A stretch of 64,000 bases of DNA from assembly GCF_005281615.1 (NCBI RefSeq), contig NZ_SZZM01000005.1, forward strand, positions 310,001-374,000, read 5' to 3'. Each line of letters starts with the position of its first letter. The first letter of the stretch is position 1. Position numbers and translations under genes: made by a program. This stretch comes from Rhodoligotrophos defluvii (GTDB taxonomy: Bacteria > Pseudomonadota > Alphaproteobacteria > Rhizobiales > Im1). The notes under the pieces are model-generated. The model was not told where the DNA came from. It worked only from the letters and a program-made list of their open reading frames with translations, and searched no databases. Shown here one piece after another: positions 1 through 9,354 of the stretch.

Positions 1-47
1 ACATTCTTGATGACCTGACCCAGGCGCTCGACGGTGTTCGGTAGGGC

Positions 48-1040
48 TCAGCCGGACGCCAGGGCGCGCGTGAATTCGTCGCGCAAGGCATCTTCCCGGT
101 CGAGATAGCGTGGCGAGAAATGCATCGGGACTGCCACGCGGACATTGGCCCTGCGCGCGATGGACCCGGCCTGGGCGGCGGTCAGGTGCTTTCTGGCGGC
201 GGCAAGCGCCCGGTCCTCTTCGAGGAACACCGCCTCGATGAACAGCTGGTCGGCATTGCGGGCGAACGCGACCAGCTTCTCCACATTGGCTTCCGTGTGG
301 GCAAGGTCGGTCGCGTAGACAATCCGCTGGCCGGGCGCGGTCTTGAGCGCTCCGGCGCCCACAAGCTCATCCGTCGAGACGGTCAAGCCGGGTGCCGGAG
401 TGAAGCGAGCCGGTCCTCCCCCGGCGCGCACCGCGCGCTTGGCCGCGGTGAGCCAAGGGCCCACCGGCAGGCCGAGCTCGTCCAGCCGCGCCTTGTGCAC
501 GTTGACGCGCAGCTTTTCCTGCATGGCAAAGGCGAGGCAGGGAATGCCGTGGTCGAGCAGCAGGCCTTCCACCTGGAATTCCGGATGATCCAGCAGCACC
601 GGGCCCATTGCCTGTGGCGGTGCGACTTCACGCCGTCTGAAGGCCTCGCGCGCTCGGAACAGGCTGGCATGGGTGAACCCGTCAGGACCCCAGTCAGCGG
701 CGGCGAGCGCGAAGTCGTGGGAGTCCTCGCCCAGCAGGTTCCAGCTATAGGCTTTGAGCTTGGCCTCGACGGCGTCGGTAACGCCGGGCGGGCCGATCAG
801 GTCGACCCGCATGTCGCGATAGAGGCACAGGCGCAGCAGCTGGTCGAAGCCGGCGAAATGGTCCATGTGCCGGTGCGTGACGAACACATGGCTCACCCGG
901 AGAAGCTCGCGCGAGGAGAGCGGGGCAAGATCGCCGATGTCGAACAGGAGCGCACGCCGGCCGAAGCGGAGGTCGAGATAGAGCGTCACGTCGGAAAACG
1001 GGTCGTTCACCAGGCGTGGCTGAAACAGGGGCGTGGTCAC
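48..1040 (-). CDS. MBL-fold metal-dependent hydrolase, RNase Z-like
   Basis: Metallo-beta-lactamase-fold protein of about 330 aa. The zinc motif HRHMDH (H-x-H-x-D-H) sits in THRHMDHFAGF, and a later Asp (YATDLAHT) and His (MHFSPRY) complete a dinuclear site of the RNase Z/arylsulfatase type. I chose the GTG at 1040, whose product starts VTTPLFQPRLVNDPF, because similar proteins begin near this point. The frame stays open to a GTG at 1136, five bases past the hyuA stop, so a longer product is possible. It follows hyuB-hyuA on the same strand and may be the last gene of that operon. Substrate unknown; a true tRNA 3' processing role is not supported by this catabolic setting. Confidence 0.75.
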   Translation of the reverse strand: MTTPLFQPRLVNDPFSDVTLYLDLRFGRRALLFDIGDLAPLSSRELLRVSHVFVTHRHMDHFAGFDQLLRLCLYRDMRVDLIGPPGVTDAVEAKLKAYSWNLLGEDSHDFALAAADWGPDGFTHASLFRAREAFRRREVAPPQAMGPVLLDHPEFQVEGLLLDHGIPCLAFAMQEKLRVNVHKARLDELGLPVGPWLTAAKRAVRAGGGPARFTPAPGLTVSTDELVGAGALKTAPGQRIVYATDLAHTEANVEKLVAFARNADQLFIEAVFLEEDRALAAARKHLTAAQAGSIARRANVRVAVPMHFSPRYLDREDALRDEFTRALASG

Positions 1041-1140
1041 GTCCGCGCGGCCTCGTGCAAGAGCTGCCCCACTTAATCGGAGACCGTGGCAAAGCTCAAG
1101 CTTGGCACCACGCCAGCGGACCGGAGGCCCGCTCACCCTG

Positions 1141-3243
1141 TCAGACCAAGTCGATGATCAGGTTGAGGGATTCATCCACCCTGACTCGCGCGCCGGGCCC
1201 GATGACACAGGTGGATTCCCGCTCCTCGACCAGGGCCGGACCGGTAAAGGCGCAGCCGCTGGGCAGTCGGTAGCGGTCATAAACGGGACAATCGAGCCAG
1301 CCGTGATCCTCGAACTTGACCTTGCGCGTACCCCGCTTGGCCCGGCCGAGGTCTGCGGCGGCTTTACCCTCGCCGGCGCCGATCTTTATCTTGCTGCCAG
1401 GCGCGGCCAATGACAGGCGCCAGTTCAGCACCTCGATGGGACTGTCCTCGATGATACGGCCGAACTGGGCGCGGTAGCTCTCGAAGAAGCTCGCGCGGAT
1501 CACGTCCAGATCCCGCTCGGAGAGCACAAGGGAGGGCAGGGGCACCGGGATCTCGAAGCCCTGGCCCTTGTGGCGCATCTCGGCCGTGGGCTTGAAGGTG
1601 ATGCGCTCGGGGTCGGCGCCCGCTTCCGACAGCAGGCGCACGCCTTCCGCCCGCATCTCCTCGAACAGCGCATTGATCGCCTGCCAATCAACGGCATCCA
1701 GTCGCGACATCTTGGTGCGGACCATGTCGGTGGCCGGGGGCGCGACCAGGAAGCCCAAGGCGGAGGCCACGCCTGCGCCCATGGGCACTACCATCCTGCC
1801 GACCTTGAGCAGGCGGGCCAGGTTGAACGCATGCACCGGACCCGCGCCACCGAAGGCAATGAGCGTGTATTTGCGCGGGTCCTTGCCCTTTTCGGCGAGA
1901 TGCGTGCGGGTTGCGGCGGCCATGGTCTCGTCGATGATCCGCTGCACGCCGAGGGCCGCCTCGTCCACCTCCAGCCGCGTGGCTTCGGAGATCTTGTCGG
2001 CAAAGGCCCGGCGCACGCCGTCCATGTCCAGCCGCAATTCGCCGCCCAGGAAATATCCGGGGTCGAGCCGGCCGAGCACCAGGTCGGCATCGGTCACGGT
2101 CGGCTGGTCGCCGCCACGCCCGTAACATACCGGGCCGGGCACTGAGCCCGCGCTGCGCGGCCCCACCTTGAGCAAGCCGGAGGCCGGGTCGACCCGGGCG
2201 AGGCTGCCGCCGCCCGCGCCGATCTCGATCATGTCGACCACCGAGACCTTGAGCGGCAAGCCCGATCCCTTCTGGAAACGCTTCACCCGCCCAGCCTCGA
2301 AATCGAACTTGTGGTCGGGCTGGCCGTCTTCGATGAGGCAGATCTTCGCCGTGGTGCCGCCCATGTCGAACGAGATGACCCGGTCGAGGCCGGCGAGCTT
2401 GGCGATGAACGACGCCGCCATGGCGCCGGCGGCGGGTCCGGACTCGATCAGCCGGATGGGATAGGCCTTGGCCTCGCGCAGGGTGGTGATGCCGCCACTC
2501 GACAGCATGATGTAGAGGCGGCCGGTGAAGCCTATTCGCTCGAGATCCGCTTCGAGCTTGTCGAGATAGCGGTGCATGAGCGGCTGCACATAGGCATTGG
2601 CGCAGGCCGTGGTGGTGCGCTCATATTCCCGGATCTCCGGTGCGACCTCCGATGAGAGCGACAGGGGCAGCCGGGGATAGAGCGACCTGATCACCCGCGC
2701 CGCCTTCTGCTCGTGCTGCGCGGAGCGATAGGCATGCATGAAGGAGACGGCCAGCGCTTCGGCGCCATGTTCTTCCACCAGCCGGCGGGCCGCCTTGGCA
2801 ACGCCCTCCTCGTCCAACCCCACCAGCACTTCGCCTTCGGGCGTGATCCGCTCGGCCACTTCGAGCCGGCGGGCGCGGGGAACCAGAACAGGGGGTGTCT
2901 CGAGGAACAGGTCATAGAGATCATAGCGGGTCTCGCGGCCGATCTCGATCGTATCCCTGAACCCTTCGGTGGTAATGAGCCCGACCGTCGCGCCGGTCCG
3001 CTCAATGATCGTGTTGGTCACCAGGGTGGTACCGTGCACGATACTGTGCAGGTCTGCCGGGGTGAGGTCCGCTTCCGCCAGAATGCGCTCGATGCCGCTG
3101 ATGATGGCGATGCTCGGATCCTGCGGGGTAGTCAGGAGCTTGCCCGTCTGGGTGATGCGGCGGGCGCTGTCATAGAGCACGAGATCGGTGAAGGTCCCGC
3201 CGACATCCACGCCGATGCGTGCGGTGCGCGATGCAGAGGCCAT
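1141..3243 (-). CDS. hyuA: Hydantoinase/oxoprolinase subunit A (HyuA family)
   Basis: 700 aa, full length for the family. The N-terminus carries the phosphate-binding loop of the actin-like ATPase fold (GVDVGGTFTDLVLYD, about residues 12-26) and a second phosphate motif SFDMGGTTAKI near residue 290. With subunit B such proteins hydrolyse a five-membered cyclic amide (hydantoin, N-methylhydantoin, 5-oxoproline) or carboxylate a ketone, driven by ATP. hyuB ends 5 bases upstream, so the two are co-transcribed. The family does not reveal its substrate from sequence. A sarcosine-oxidase-like flavoprotein across the divergent promoter makes an N-methylhydantoin-type substrate worth considering, but that is inference. 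Confidence 0.88.
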   Translation of the reverse strand: MASASRTARIGVDVGGTFTDLVLYDSARRITQTGKLLTTPQDPSIAIISGIERILAEADLTPADLHSIVHGTTLVTNTIIERTGATVGLITTEGFRDTIEIGRETRYDLYDLFLETPPVLVPRARRLEVAERITPEGEVLVGLDEEGVAKAARRLVEEHGAEALAVSFMHAYRSAQHEQKAARVIRSLYPRLPLSLSSEVAPEIREYERTTTACANAYVQPLMHRYLDKLEADLERIGFTGRLYIMLSSGGITTLREAKAYPIRLIESGPAAGAMAASFIAKLAGLDRVISFDMGGTTAKICLIEDGQPDHKFDFEAGRVKRFQKGSGLPLKVSVVDMIEIGAGGGSLARVDPASGLLKVGPRSAGSVPGPVCYGRGGDQPTVTDADLVLGRLDPGYFLGGELRLDMDGVRRAFADKISEATRLEVDEAALGVQRIIDETMAAATRTHLAEKGKDPRKYTLIAFGGAGPVHAFNLARLLKVGRMVVPMGAGVASALGFLVAPPATDMVRTKMSRLDAVDWQAINALFEEMRAEGVRLLSEAGADPERITFKPTAEMRHKGQGFEIPVPLPSLVLSERDLDVIRASFFESYRAQFGRIIEDSPIEVLNWRLSLAAPGSKIKIGAGEGKAAADLGRAKRGTRKVKFEDHGWLDCPVYDRYRLPSGCAFTGPALVEERESTCVIGPGARVRVDESLNLIIDLV

Positions 3244-3248
3244 GGGTC

Positions 3249-4904
3249 TTACTCCAGTCCGTAAACCAGCCGGGCGGCTTCCTCGGAGACGTAGCCATTG
3301 GCGACGTCCGACCGCACGGCTTCGCGGTCGCGGGTCTTGGGGTCGCCATAGCCCCCGCCGCCCGCATAGAGCAGCTCTACGCGCCGGCCCGGCGCGATGA
3401 TGCTGCGCGACTTCGGATGTGGCTTGGTGCCGTCCTCCAAGGTGATGGAGGAGGGGGCGCCGCTCTCACCGCCGAGAATGCCGAGGGCGGGATGCTTGTG
3501 CCGGTCCGACAGCAGCGAGAGCCGGGCGGGCGTCTCCGTGCGCAGCTCGATCTCGACCTCCTGGCCAAGGCCGCCGCGCTGCTTGCCTGCGCCGCCGCTG
3601 TCGGTGCGCAACCGTTTCTTCCACACCAGCAGCGGCGCCACGCTTTCATAAGCCTCGATACTGCCCGCGCCGACATTGGTGGGAAATGCGGTGGTCGAGA
3701 GGCCGTCCCGGAAGGGGCCGGCGCCCATGCCGCCGCTGGCGAACAGCACCTGGGAAAAGGGCGAGCCGTCGCGGTCGGTCCCGCTGAACAGCGCCCGCAT
3801 GGTCGGGGCGCCCCCGGAATCGGCGATGATCTTGTCCGGCAGCACCCCGCTCAGCGCCTGATAAATCACGCCGGCAAGGAGATGACCGGTCAGCTGCCGC
3901 GCGCTGCAGGGCGCGGGAAAGACCGGGTTGAGGATCGACCGCTCCGGGGCGGTCACGGTGATCGCCCGGTATGAGCCCTCATTGCGCGGCGTCAACGGGT
4001 CGAGCGCGCATTTGATGGGATAGACCGAATAGGCATGGGTGTAGTTGAGCACGCAATTGATGCCGCGGTTGAGCTGCTTCGAGGTGCCGGCATAATCGAT
4101 ATGCATCCGCTCGCCGGAAACGGTGACGGCACAGACGATCTCCGTCCGGTCATCGTCGAAGCCGTCGGCCAGCAGGGTGGCGCGATAGACGCCGTCGGGC
4201 ACCTCGGCGATCGCCCGCCGCATGGCCTGATCGGCGCTGGCATGCAGCACGCAGGACAGGGACTGAAGGTCCTCGAGCCCCGTATCCTCCAGGAACTCGA
4301 CCACCCGGCGCACCGCCACGTCATTGGCGACCACCTGGGCTTCGAGGTCGCCGAGCACCTGGCGCGGCACGCGCACATTGCCGAGCAGGGTATCGACCAG
4401 CGTGTCGTTCCATTCGCCGGCCCGCAAAAGCCGGCTCGGCAGGATGCGGATGCCCTCCTCGAAGATCTCATGGCAGTCGGCGGCCCAGAGGGAGCCGCCC
4501 ACATCAGGGGAGTGGGCGATCGATCCGGTAAAGCCGACCAGGGCGTTCCGGTAGAAGATCGGCGACACCACGGTGAAGTCGGGCAGATGGCCGGTGGCCA
4601 GCCACGGGTCGTTGGTGATGACAACGTCGCCCGGCCGCCAGGTGTCCGCGGGATATTTCGCGAGGAAGGCCTTCGTCGTGCGCGGCAAGATGCAGGAGAA
4701 CGAGGCAATGCCGCCGGTGTTCTCGCAGATGCTGTCGCCGTTGCGGTCCATGATGACCGTGGCGTAGTCGTTCGACTCGCGAACGATGGTCGAGAACGCC
4801 GTTCTGACCAGACTGGTGGCCGCCTCGTCGGCGATCGAGATCAGCCTGCTCCAGAAGATTTCCAGGGAAATGAGGTCGAAGGTGTCGGTCGCGCGTTCCA
4901 ACAT
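3249..4904 (-). CDS. hyuB: Hydantoinase/oxoprolinase subunit B (HyuB family)
   Basis: 551 aa, typical HyuB length. Recognised by ISLEIFWSRLISIADEAA at the N-terminus, the block GDVVITNDPWLATGHLPD near residue 90, the IAHSPDVGGS motif, and a C-terminal GGGGYGDPKTRD. It is the partner of the downstream hyuA, together forming the ATP-dependent cyclic-amide hydrolase complex. The ATG at 4904 is preceded by GGAGAGG, a good ribosome site. It is divergent from the FAD oxidase gene at 5232, and the 327-base space between them holds a plus-strand promoter and a repeated leader. No signal peptide; cytoplasmic. Confidence 0.88.
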   Translation of the reverse strand: MLERATDTFDLISLEIFWSRLISIADEAATSLVRTAFSTIVRESNDYATVIMDRNGDSICENTGGIASFSCILPRTTKAFLAKYPADTWRPGDVVITNDPWLATGHLPDFTVVSPIFYRNALVGFTGSIAHSPDVGGSLWAADCHEIFEEGIRILPSRLLRAGEWNDTLVDTLLGNVRVPRQVLGDLEAQVVANDVAVRRVVEFLEDTGLEDLQSLSCVLHASADQAMRRAIAEVPDGVYRATLLADGFDDDRTEIVCAVTVSGERMHIDYAGTSKQLNRGINCVLNYTHAYSVYPIKCALDPLTPRNEGSYRAITVTAPERSILNPVFPAPCSARQLTGHLLAGVIYQALSGVLPDKIIADSGGAPTMRALFSGTDRDGSPFSQVLFASGGMGAGPFRDGLSTTAFPTNVGAGSIEAYESVAPLLVWKKRLRTDSGGAGKQRGGLGQEVEIELRTETPARLSLLSDRHKHPALGILGGESGAPSSITLEDGTKPHPKSRSIIAPGRRVELLYAGGGGYGDPKTRDREAVRSDVANGYVSEEAARLVYGLE

Positions 4905-4963
4905 GGAAGCCTCTCCATCCCTTGCGCTGATCCGGGCGGCCGTTCATTACCGCCGCCGCATGA

Positions 4964-5038
4964 CCCGAGATTGAGGCTTTCGAGCGATACTGTATAATAC
5001 TTGTTTCGACGCGTTTGATACGTTTTGCGAATGGAACT
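4964..5038 (+). repeat. Duplicated leader, copy A
   Basis: About 75 bases closely match 19340-19416. Shared blocks include GCGATACTGTATA, GTTTCG and TTTTGCGAATGGAACT, the last running through the LysR start codon of the other copy. Differences are scattered substitutions and two single-base gaps. The match ends just after the shared ATGGAACT, suggesting a duplicated promoter plus gene start whose gene body has been lost here. Confidence 0.75.
4971..4998 (+). promoter_or_regulatory. Sigma-70-like promoter in copy A
   Basis: TTGAGG (4971-4976) and a perfect TATAAT (4993-4998) are separated by 16 bases. Transcription would start near 5005 and run toward the FAD oxidase gene at 5232. In copy B the equivalent boxes are TCGAGG and TATACT. 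Confidence 0.55.
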
Positions 5039-5081
5039 ATCAAGAACCGTCGAGCCTGGCAGGGATCTGCGGGTCGCCTGA
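5031..5081 (+). pseudogene. Remnant start of a LysR-type gene
   Basis: ATGGAACTA reads M-E-L and is followed by 13 unrelated codons and TGA at 5079-5081. The start and upstream 66 bases match those of the LysR gene at 19409 (M-E-L-R-H-L), but the coding match stops after codon 3. I read it as a relic of a duplicated regulator gene; a short leader peptide cannot be excluded. Confidence 0.3.
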
Positions 5082-5231
5082 GCGCCGAGGGCTGCTTCAA
5101 CCACGCTGGCTTTGTGATGCCGGTCGAATCTTCATCACTGAGCGTCGTAAGAATGCTCGTGCATTTCCGCGCGGAGGATGAGCTTGGAGCGGTTCAGCTC
5201 GGCCGCGTGCCGACGGATTCAGAGGACGACC

Positions 5232-6569
5232 ATGGCTCTCCCCTCCCATGTGAAATATGTGGTCATCGGCGCTGGCATCCACGGCCTGAGCTCCGCCTGG
5301 CATCTTGCGCAAACTTTGCGACGGCAAGGGCGTGGCGGCGGCAGGGATGTGCTGGTCATCGACAAGACTGCGATCGGCGCCGGCGCCTCGGGTATCGCCT
5401 GCGGCGTCATCCGCAACAACTATTTCCAGCCGGCGATGCGGCGCCTCATGGCACACAGCGTATCGGTGTGGGAGCAGGATCCGAAGGGCTTCAGCTATCA
5501 TCCGGTGGGCTACATGCAGATCAGCCCCGAGGCCATGCACGCGGACGTCGCCACCATCGCCCAGCAACAGAAGGAGATCGGCTACCCGTCCGTCTTCATC
5601 GAGGGCGAGAAAGACGCGATGACCTATATGAAGGGCATTTTCGAGGATTGGCAGGCGAAGGGAGTAACCTCGGTTCTGCATGAGAAGAAGGGCGGATACG
5701 CCAACAATCTCGCCTCTCTCTACGGGCTTGCCGGGAAGGCCGAGGCGGAAGATGTGCGCATTCTCACCGGGGTCGCGGTGACCGGGTTCGAGAAGGACGG
5801 CTCCGGCGCCGTGACCCGGGTCGTCACCGATCGGGGCACGATCGAATGCGATATGGTGATCGTGGGCGCGGGGCCTTGGGTCCGACAGATCTGGGCGATG
5901 CTGGAGCTGCCCTCCGAGATCACGATAAAGGGCCGGGACGGCACCATGCACAACGCGCCGATGTGGACGTTCTGGTCGCTCCAGGAAGGGACCCTCGGGG
6001 TTGACCCCAGCCTGCAGCGAACCAATGACGGCAAGATGGCGCCGGTCATTCATGTAGACACGGACGCGCCGCTCTATTCCGATGTGGACGGCTCGCTCAT
6101 CACCGATCAGATGTGGGGGCTCTACTACAAGCCAGACTTCAATTTCGGCGGCATCCAGGGCGGGGCCATGCCGCTCAAGGTGAAGGCCGAGCCGGACCAG
6201 GTCAAGATCGACCCTTACGGGCCGAAGTCACCGGACTTCGTCGTCGGCGATGACTTCGCCCACATGTGGTGCTCGGCGCTGGCTTTCTGCCAGAAGCGTT
6301 TCGAAGGCAAGATGCCGGCCTATAAGAAAGAGCCATCGGGCGGGATCGGCAGCTTCACCGCCGACAGCTTTCCGGTGTTCGACCGCTTCTGCGAGAATGT
6401 GTATGTGATTGCCGATTCCAATCACGGCTACAAGATGATCGGGGTCGGCAAGCTGGTGGCGGAGGATATCTGCGGAAACCCGAGCGATATCCTGGAGCCG
6501 TTCCGTTTCTCCCGTTTCGCCCAAGGCAAGCTTCATCCGACGTCAAACAGCCCGTTTCCTTGGAGCTGA
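5232..6569 (+). CDS. DAO-family FAD-dependent oxidoreductase, sarcosine-oxidase-like
   Basis: 445 aa. The N-terminal dinucleotide loop is VVIGAGIHGLSSAWHL, and a C-terminal FAD contact is ADSNHGYKMIGVGKL; this is the D-amino-acid/sarcosine/dimethylglycine oxidase fold (PF01266). It would oxidise a C-N bond of an N-methylated or secondary amine. The ATG at 5232 was chosen over an upstream TTG/ATG frame because GAGGA lies 6 bases before it and the next residues run straight into the FAD motif. It is convergent with the GlxA-type regulator gene that ends at 6587 and divergent from hyuBA. Substrate not determined; the N-methyl-amine reading rests on family and neighbours. Confidence 0.8.
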   Translation: MALPSHVKYVVIGAGIHGLSSAWHLAQTLRRQGRGGGRDVLVIDKTAIGAGASGIACGVIRNNYFQPAMRRLMAHSVSVWEQDPKGFSYHPVGYMQISPEAMHADVATIAQQQKEIGYPSVFIEGEKDAMTYMKGIFEDWQAKGVTSVLHEKKGGYANNLASLYGLAGKAEAEDVRILTGVAVTGFEKDGSGAVTRVVTDRGTIECDMVIVGAGPWVRQIWAMLELPSEITIKGRDGTMHNAPMWTFWSLQEGTLGVDPSLQRTNDGKMAPVIHVDTDAPLYSDVDGSLITDQMWGLYYKPDFNFGGIQGGAMPLKVKAEPDQVKIDPYGPKSPDFVVGDDFAHMWCSALAFCQKRFEGKMPAYKKEPSGGIGSFTADSFPVFDRFCENVYVIADSNHGYKMIGVGKLVAEDICGNPSDILEPFRFSRFAQGKLHPTSNSPFPWS

Positions 6570-6586
6570 ATTGAGGAGATATGCCT

Positions 6587-7576
6587 CTACCGTTTCTCAC
6601 TGCCGCCGAACGACACCGGCGCAGGTCTCCGGTCCGCACTCGGTACCACGCCGAAATGGCGACGGTAGGCCCTGGCGAAATGGGAGGCTGACGTGAAGCC
6701 GCAGGCGATGCCGATCTCCAGGATCGGCATGGTGGTGTGGCGCAGCAGCTTGCGTGCCTTCTCCAGCCGCACGCGAATGTAGTGCTGGGCGGGCGAGCAA
6801 CCGAAATAGCGATAGAACAGGCGTTCGAGCTGACGCGTCGATACACCCACCTCGAGCGCGATCTGCGGCAGGCGCATCGGCGTCTCGACCGCCGCTTCCA
6901 TGATCTCGACCGTCTTGAGCATGACGGGATGGGCAATCCCGAGCCGGTTGCGCAGGGTCATGCGCTGGCTGTCGGCGGCCTGCCTGATGGTGCCGTAGAC
7001 GAAATTCTCCGACACCCGATTTGCGAAATCATGCCCCTGACGCTGGCGGATGACCTCCAGGATCGCGTCCATGGCAGCCACGCCGCCGGCGCAGGTGAAC
7101 ACACGCTTGTCGATGACGAACAGCTCGTTGCGAACGTCGAGACGCGGATAGGCCTCGCGAAACGCATCCAAGTAGTCCCAGTGGACGGTGCAGCGCCGGC
7201 CATCGAGCACGCCGGCCGCCGCTAGAATGAAGCTCGCGGTACTGACGCTTCCGATGATGACGTCGCGGCGCATCAGCTGACGGAGATAGTCGCGGAGCCG
7301 CAGGCTTGTATACGTCTCGTCGCCGAGGCCGCCGCAAATCACGAACATGTCGAAATCGGCGGATTGTAAAGGTGGCAGGGCTTCGGTGAGTACATCGAGG
7401 CCGCCGCTGGAGCGCAACGCACCGCCATCGGGGGAAAGGTGGGTCCAACGGTAAAGCGGCACGCCATTCAGGAGGTTTGCGGCGCGGAGCGGCTCGACCA
7501 GGGACGCGAAGGCCATCAGCGAGAATTCGGGTGTGAGCACCACGCCCACATGAAACATCTCGCTCTTGATGGCCAT
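6587..7576 (-). CDS. GlxA-family transcriptional regulator (GATase1-like + AraC HTH)
   Basis: 329 aa. N-terminal DJ-1/PfpI-like domain (VGVVLTPEFSLMAFASLVEPL; VICGGLGD) and C-terminal AraC helix-turn-helix (LPQIALEVGVSTRQLERLF; ILEIGIACGFTSASHFARAY). This architecture is shared by GbdR, CdhR and SouR, activators of glycine betaine, carnitine and sarcosine catabolism. The start is the ATG at 7576 (MAIKSEMF); the frame continues open far upstream across the opposite strand of the methyltransferase gene, but that is GC-driven. It is divergent from the MttB-family gene, 120 bases away, which it probably controls. A second gene of the same type lies at 10750. Confidence 0.88.
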   Translation of the reverse strand: MAIKSEMFHVGVVLTPEFSLMAFASLVEPLRAANLLNGVPLYRWTHLSPDGGALRSSGGLDVLTEALPPLQSADFDMFVICGGLGDETYTSLRLRDYLRQLMRRDVIIGSVSTASFILAAAGVLDGRRCTVHWDYLDAFREAYPRLDVRNELFVIDKRVFTCAGGVAAMDAILEVIRQRQGHDFANRVSENFVYGTIRQAADSQRMTLRNRLGIAHPVMLKTVEIMEAAVETPMRLPQIALEVGVSTRQLERLFYRYFGCSPAQHYIRVRLEKARKLLRHTTMPILEIGIACGFTSASHFARAYRRHFGVVPSADRRPAPVSFGGSEKR

Positions 7577-7696
7577 CGATCCGCATCCGTCCCGCAGCAA
7601 GCGGCCTAAAATCGTCAGCCGAGGTCGAAAACAGGCGCGCCGGCGCCCCCGCCTCATGGACTGATGGGCCACCGTTAGAGCCAGGAAATGATATTC

Positions 7697-9241
7697 ATGA
7701 CAAGCGCCCGTGTTGCAAGGCGCCAACGCCCGAACCGGAGCCCGGCCGACGCGGCGGAACGGCGCGCCATCAAGGGCCCGTTGCGCAACGCCTTCAAACC
7801 CATCGAACCGCTGAGTGAAGATCAGCTCATGGCTATCCACGAGGCGTCGCTGAAACTGCTGGAAGAGACCGGCGTCGAGTTCATGGGCGCCAGGGCGCGT
7901 GACCTGTTCCGCAAGGCCGGCGCGGAAGTGAATGACGAGACGGGCCTTGTGCGCCTGCCGCGCCAACTCGTGCTGGAGGCGATCCGTTCGGCGCCGCAGC
8001 GCTTCACCCTGACACCGCGCAACCCGGCCCGGCGCGTGCATGTGGGTGGCGACGCCATCGCCTTCACCCTGGTGGCAGGGCCACCCAATGTGCATGACTG
8101 TGTTCGCGGCCGCCGCTCGGGCAACTACGAAGATTACAAGACGCTCGTCAAGCTCGCGCAGAGCTTCGATATTATTCACCTTCTCGGCAACCAGCCAACG
8201 GCGCCCGTCGAGCTGCCGGCCAACACCCGGCACCTCGATTGCTATCTGGCGAATGTCACCTACGCCGATCGCGTCTATCACTGTTCCGCGATTGGTCGCG
8301 ACCGGGCCCTCGATGGTATCGACGTGATGGCGCTCTCCCGCGGCCTCACCCGCGAGCAGATGATGGCGGATCCGGGCGTGCTGACGGTCATCTCGGTAAA
8401 CTCGCCCCGACGCTTCGACGAGGCCATGAGCGAGGGGCTGATGACCATGTCGGAGTTCGGGCAAGCGGTGGTGGTGACACCCTTCACGCTGATGGGCGCG
8501 ATGACGCCGGTCAGTCTCGCCGGCGCCTTGGTGCAGCAGAATGCCGAGGCCTTGTCTGGCATCGTGCTGACGCAACTCGTTCGGCCGGGAGCGCCGGTCG
8601 TCTACGGTGCGTTCACGTCGAACGTCGATCTGCGCAGCGGCGCGCCTGCCTTCGGTACCCCGGAAAACGCTCGCGCGACCCTGGCGGCGGGACAGTTGGC
8701 GCGGCTCTACAAGCTGCCCTATCGGGCCAGCAATTCGAGCGCCAGCAATGTGGTGGATGCGCAGGCCGCGTATGAATCGCAGATGTCGATCTGGTCTGCG
8801 GTGATGGGGCATGCAAATATCGTCTATCACGGGGCCGGCTGGATGGAAGGCGGCCTCACCGCCTCTTTCGAGAAGATCGTGCTCGACGTCGAGATGCTGC
8901 AGATGATGGCGGAGACGATCCGGCCGATCGATGTGGATGACGAGGAGATTGCAGCGGGCCTTGCCGCGATCGCAGCGACCCCGACGGGCGGGCATTTCTT
9001 CGGCGCCGAGCACACGCTGGCACGCTACCGTACCGCCTTCTATCAGCCGCTGTTGTCCAATTGGCAGAACTACGAAAGCTGGGTATTGGCCGGCGCCCAT
9101 GACGCGACCAGCCGGGCAACCAAAATCTGGCAGCAGACACTTGCCGACTACGAGCGTCCGGCGATGGACCCGGCGATCGAGGAAGCTCTCGCGGCTTTCA
9201 TCGCCCGGCGCAAGGAGGCGTTGCGCGGCGTCGACCTCTGA
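7697..9241 (+). CDS. MttB-family (trimethylamine methyltransferase-like) protein, non-pyrrolysine
   Basis: 514 aa, COG5598 type, recognised by PLSEDQLMAIHEASLKLLEE near the N-terminus, repeated glycine-rich barrel segments and FFGAEHTLARYR near the C-terminus. Archaeal MttB uses an in-frame amber codon for pyrrolysine; this frame has none, as in bacterial glycine betaine, proline betaine and carnitine demethylases (MtgB, MtpB, MtcB). These transfer a methyl group to a corrinoid protein. No corrinoid protein or second methyltransferase is in the window, so the acceptor is unknown. Start: ATG at 7697, since AGGA at 7683-7686 is too close to the ATG at 7688. Confidence 0.82.
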   Translation: MTSARVARRQRPNRSPADAAERRAIKGPLRNAFKPIEPLSEDQLMAIHEASLKLLEETGVEFMGARARDLFRKAGAEVNDETGLVRLPRQLVLEAIRSAPQRFTLTPRNPARRVHVGGDAIAFTLVAGPPNVHDCVRGRRSGNYEDYKTLVKLAQSFDIIHLLGNQPTAPVELPANTRHLDCYLANVTYADRVYHCSAIGRDRALDGIDVMALSRGLTREQMMADPGVLTVISVNSPRRFDEAMSEGLMTMSEFGQAVVVTPFTLMGAMTPVSLAGALVQQNAEALSGIVLTQLVRPGAPVVYGAFTSNVDLRSGAPAFGTPENARATLAAGQLARLYKLPYRASNSSASNVVDAQAAYESQMSIWSAVMGHANIVYHGAGWMEGGLTASFEKIVLDVEMLQMMAETIRPIDVDDEEIAAGLAAIAATPTGGHFFGAEHTLARYRTAFYQPLLSNWQNYESWVLAGAHDATSRATKIWQQTLADYERPAMDPAIEEALAAFIARRKEALRGVDL

Positions 9242-9354
9242 CCGATCGAGGGGATGGCGGAACGCGAACAGAGAGCGTCGAGAAAGTGCGAGGCGCTTCA
9301 CCCTGCTGATTTCATGCTGCCTTATCGGGAGGCAAGGCAAGGGGCGGATCGAAA

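Larger units (their letters stand above)
4905..5231. other. Divergent intergenic region hyuB / FAD oxidase
   Basis: The only non-coding stretch above 300 bases. It contains a copy of a 75-bp element that also precedes and includes the start of the LysR gene at 19409, a plus-strand sigma-70-like promoter (4971-4998), and a 16-codon remnant beginning ATGGAACT at 5031. From 5082 to 5220 I see no convincing gene. The ribosome site for the FAD oxidase (GAGGA) lies at 5222-5226. Confidence 0.6.

Noticed and set aside
4984-5000. GCGATAC in both leader copies as a further IclR-type site
   Set aside because: Only one arm is present and no GTATCGC partner at the right distance; a 7-mer recurs by chance several times in 64 kb.
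7697-9241. Pyrrolysine (in-frame amber) in the MttB-family gene
   Set aside because: The frame has no internal TAG; it belongs to the non-pyrrolysine branch.
6587-9340. A 917-codon minus-strand open frame
   Set aside because: Only its last 329 codons (from 7576) encode a recognisable GlxA-type protein; the rest is the antisense of the MttB-family gene and shows no domain.
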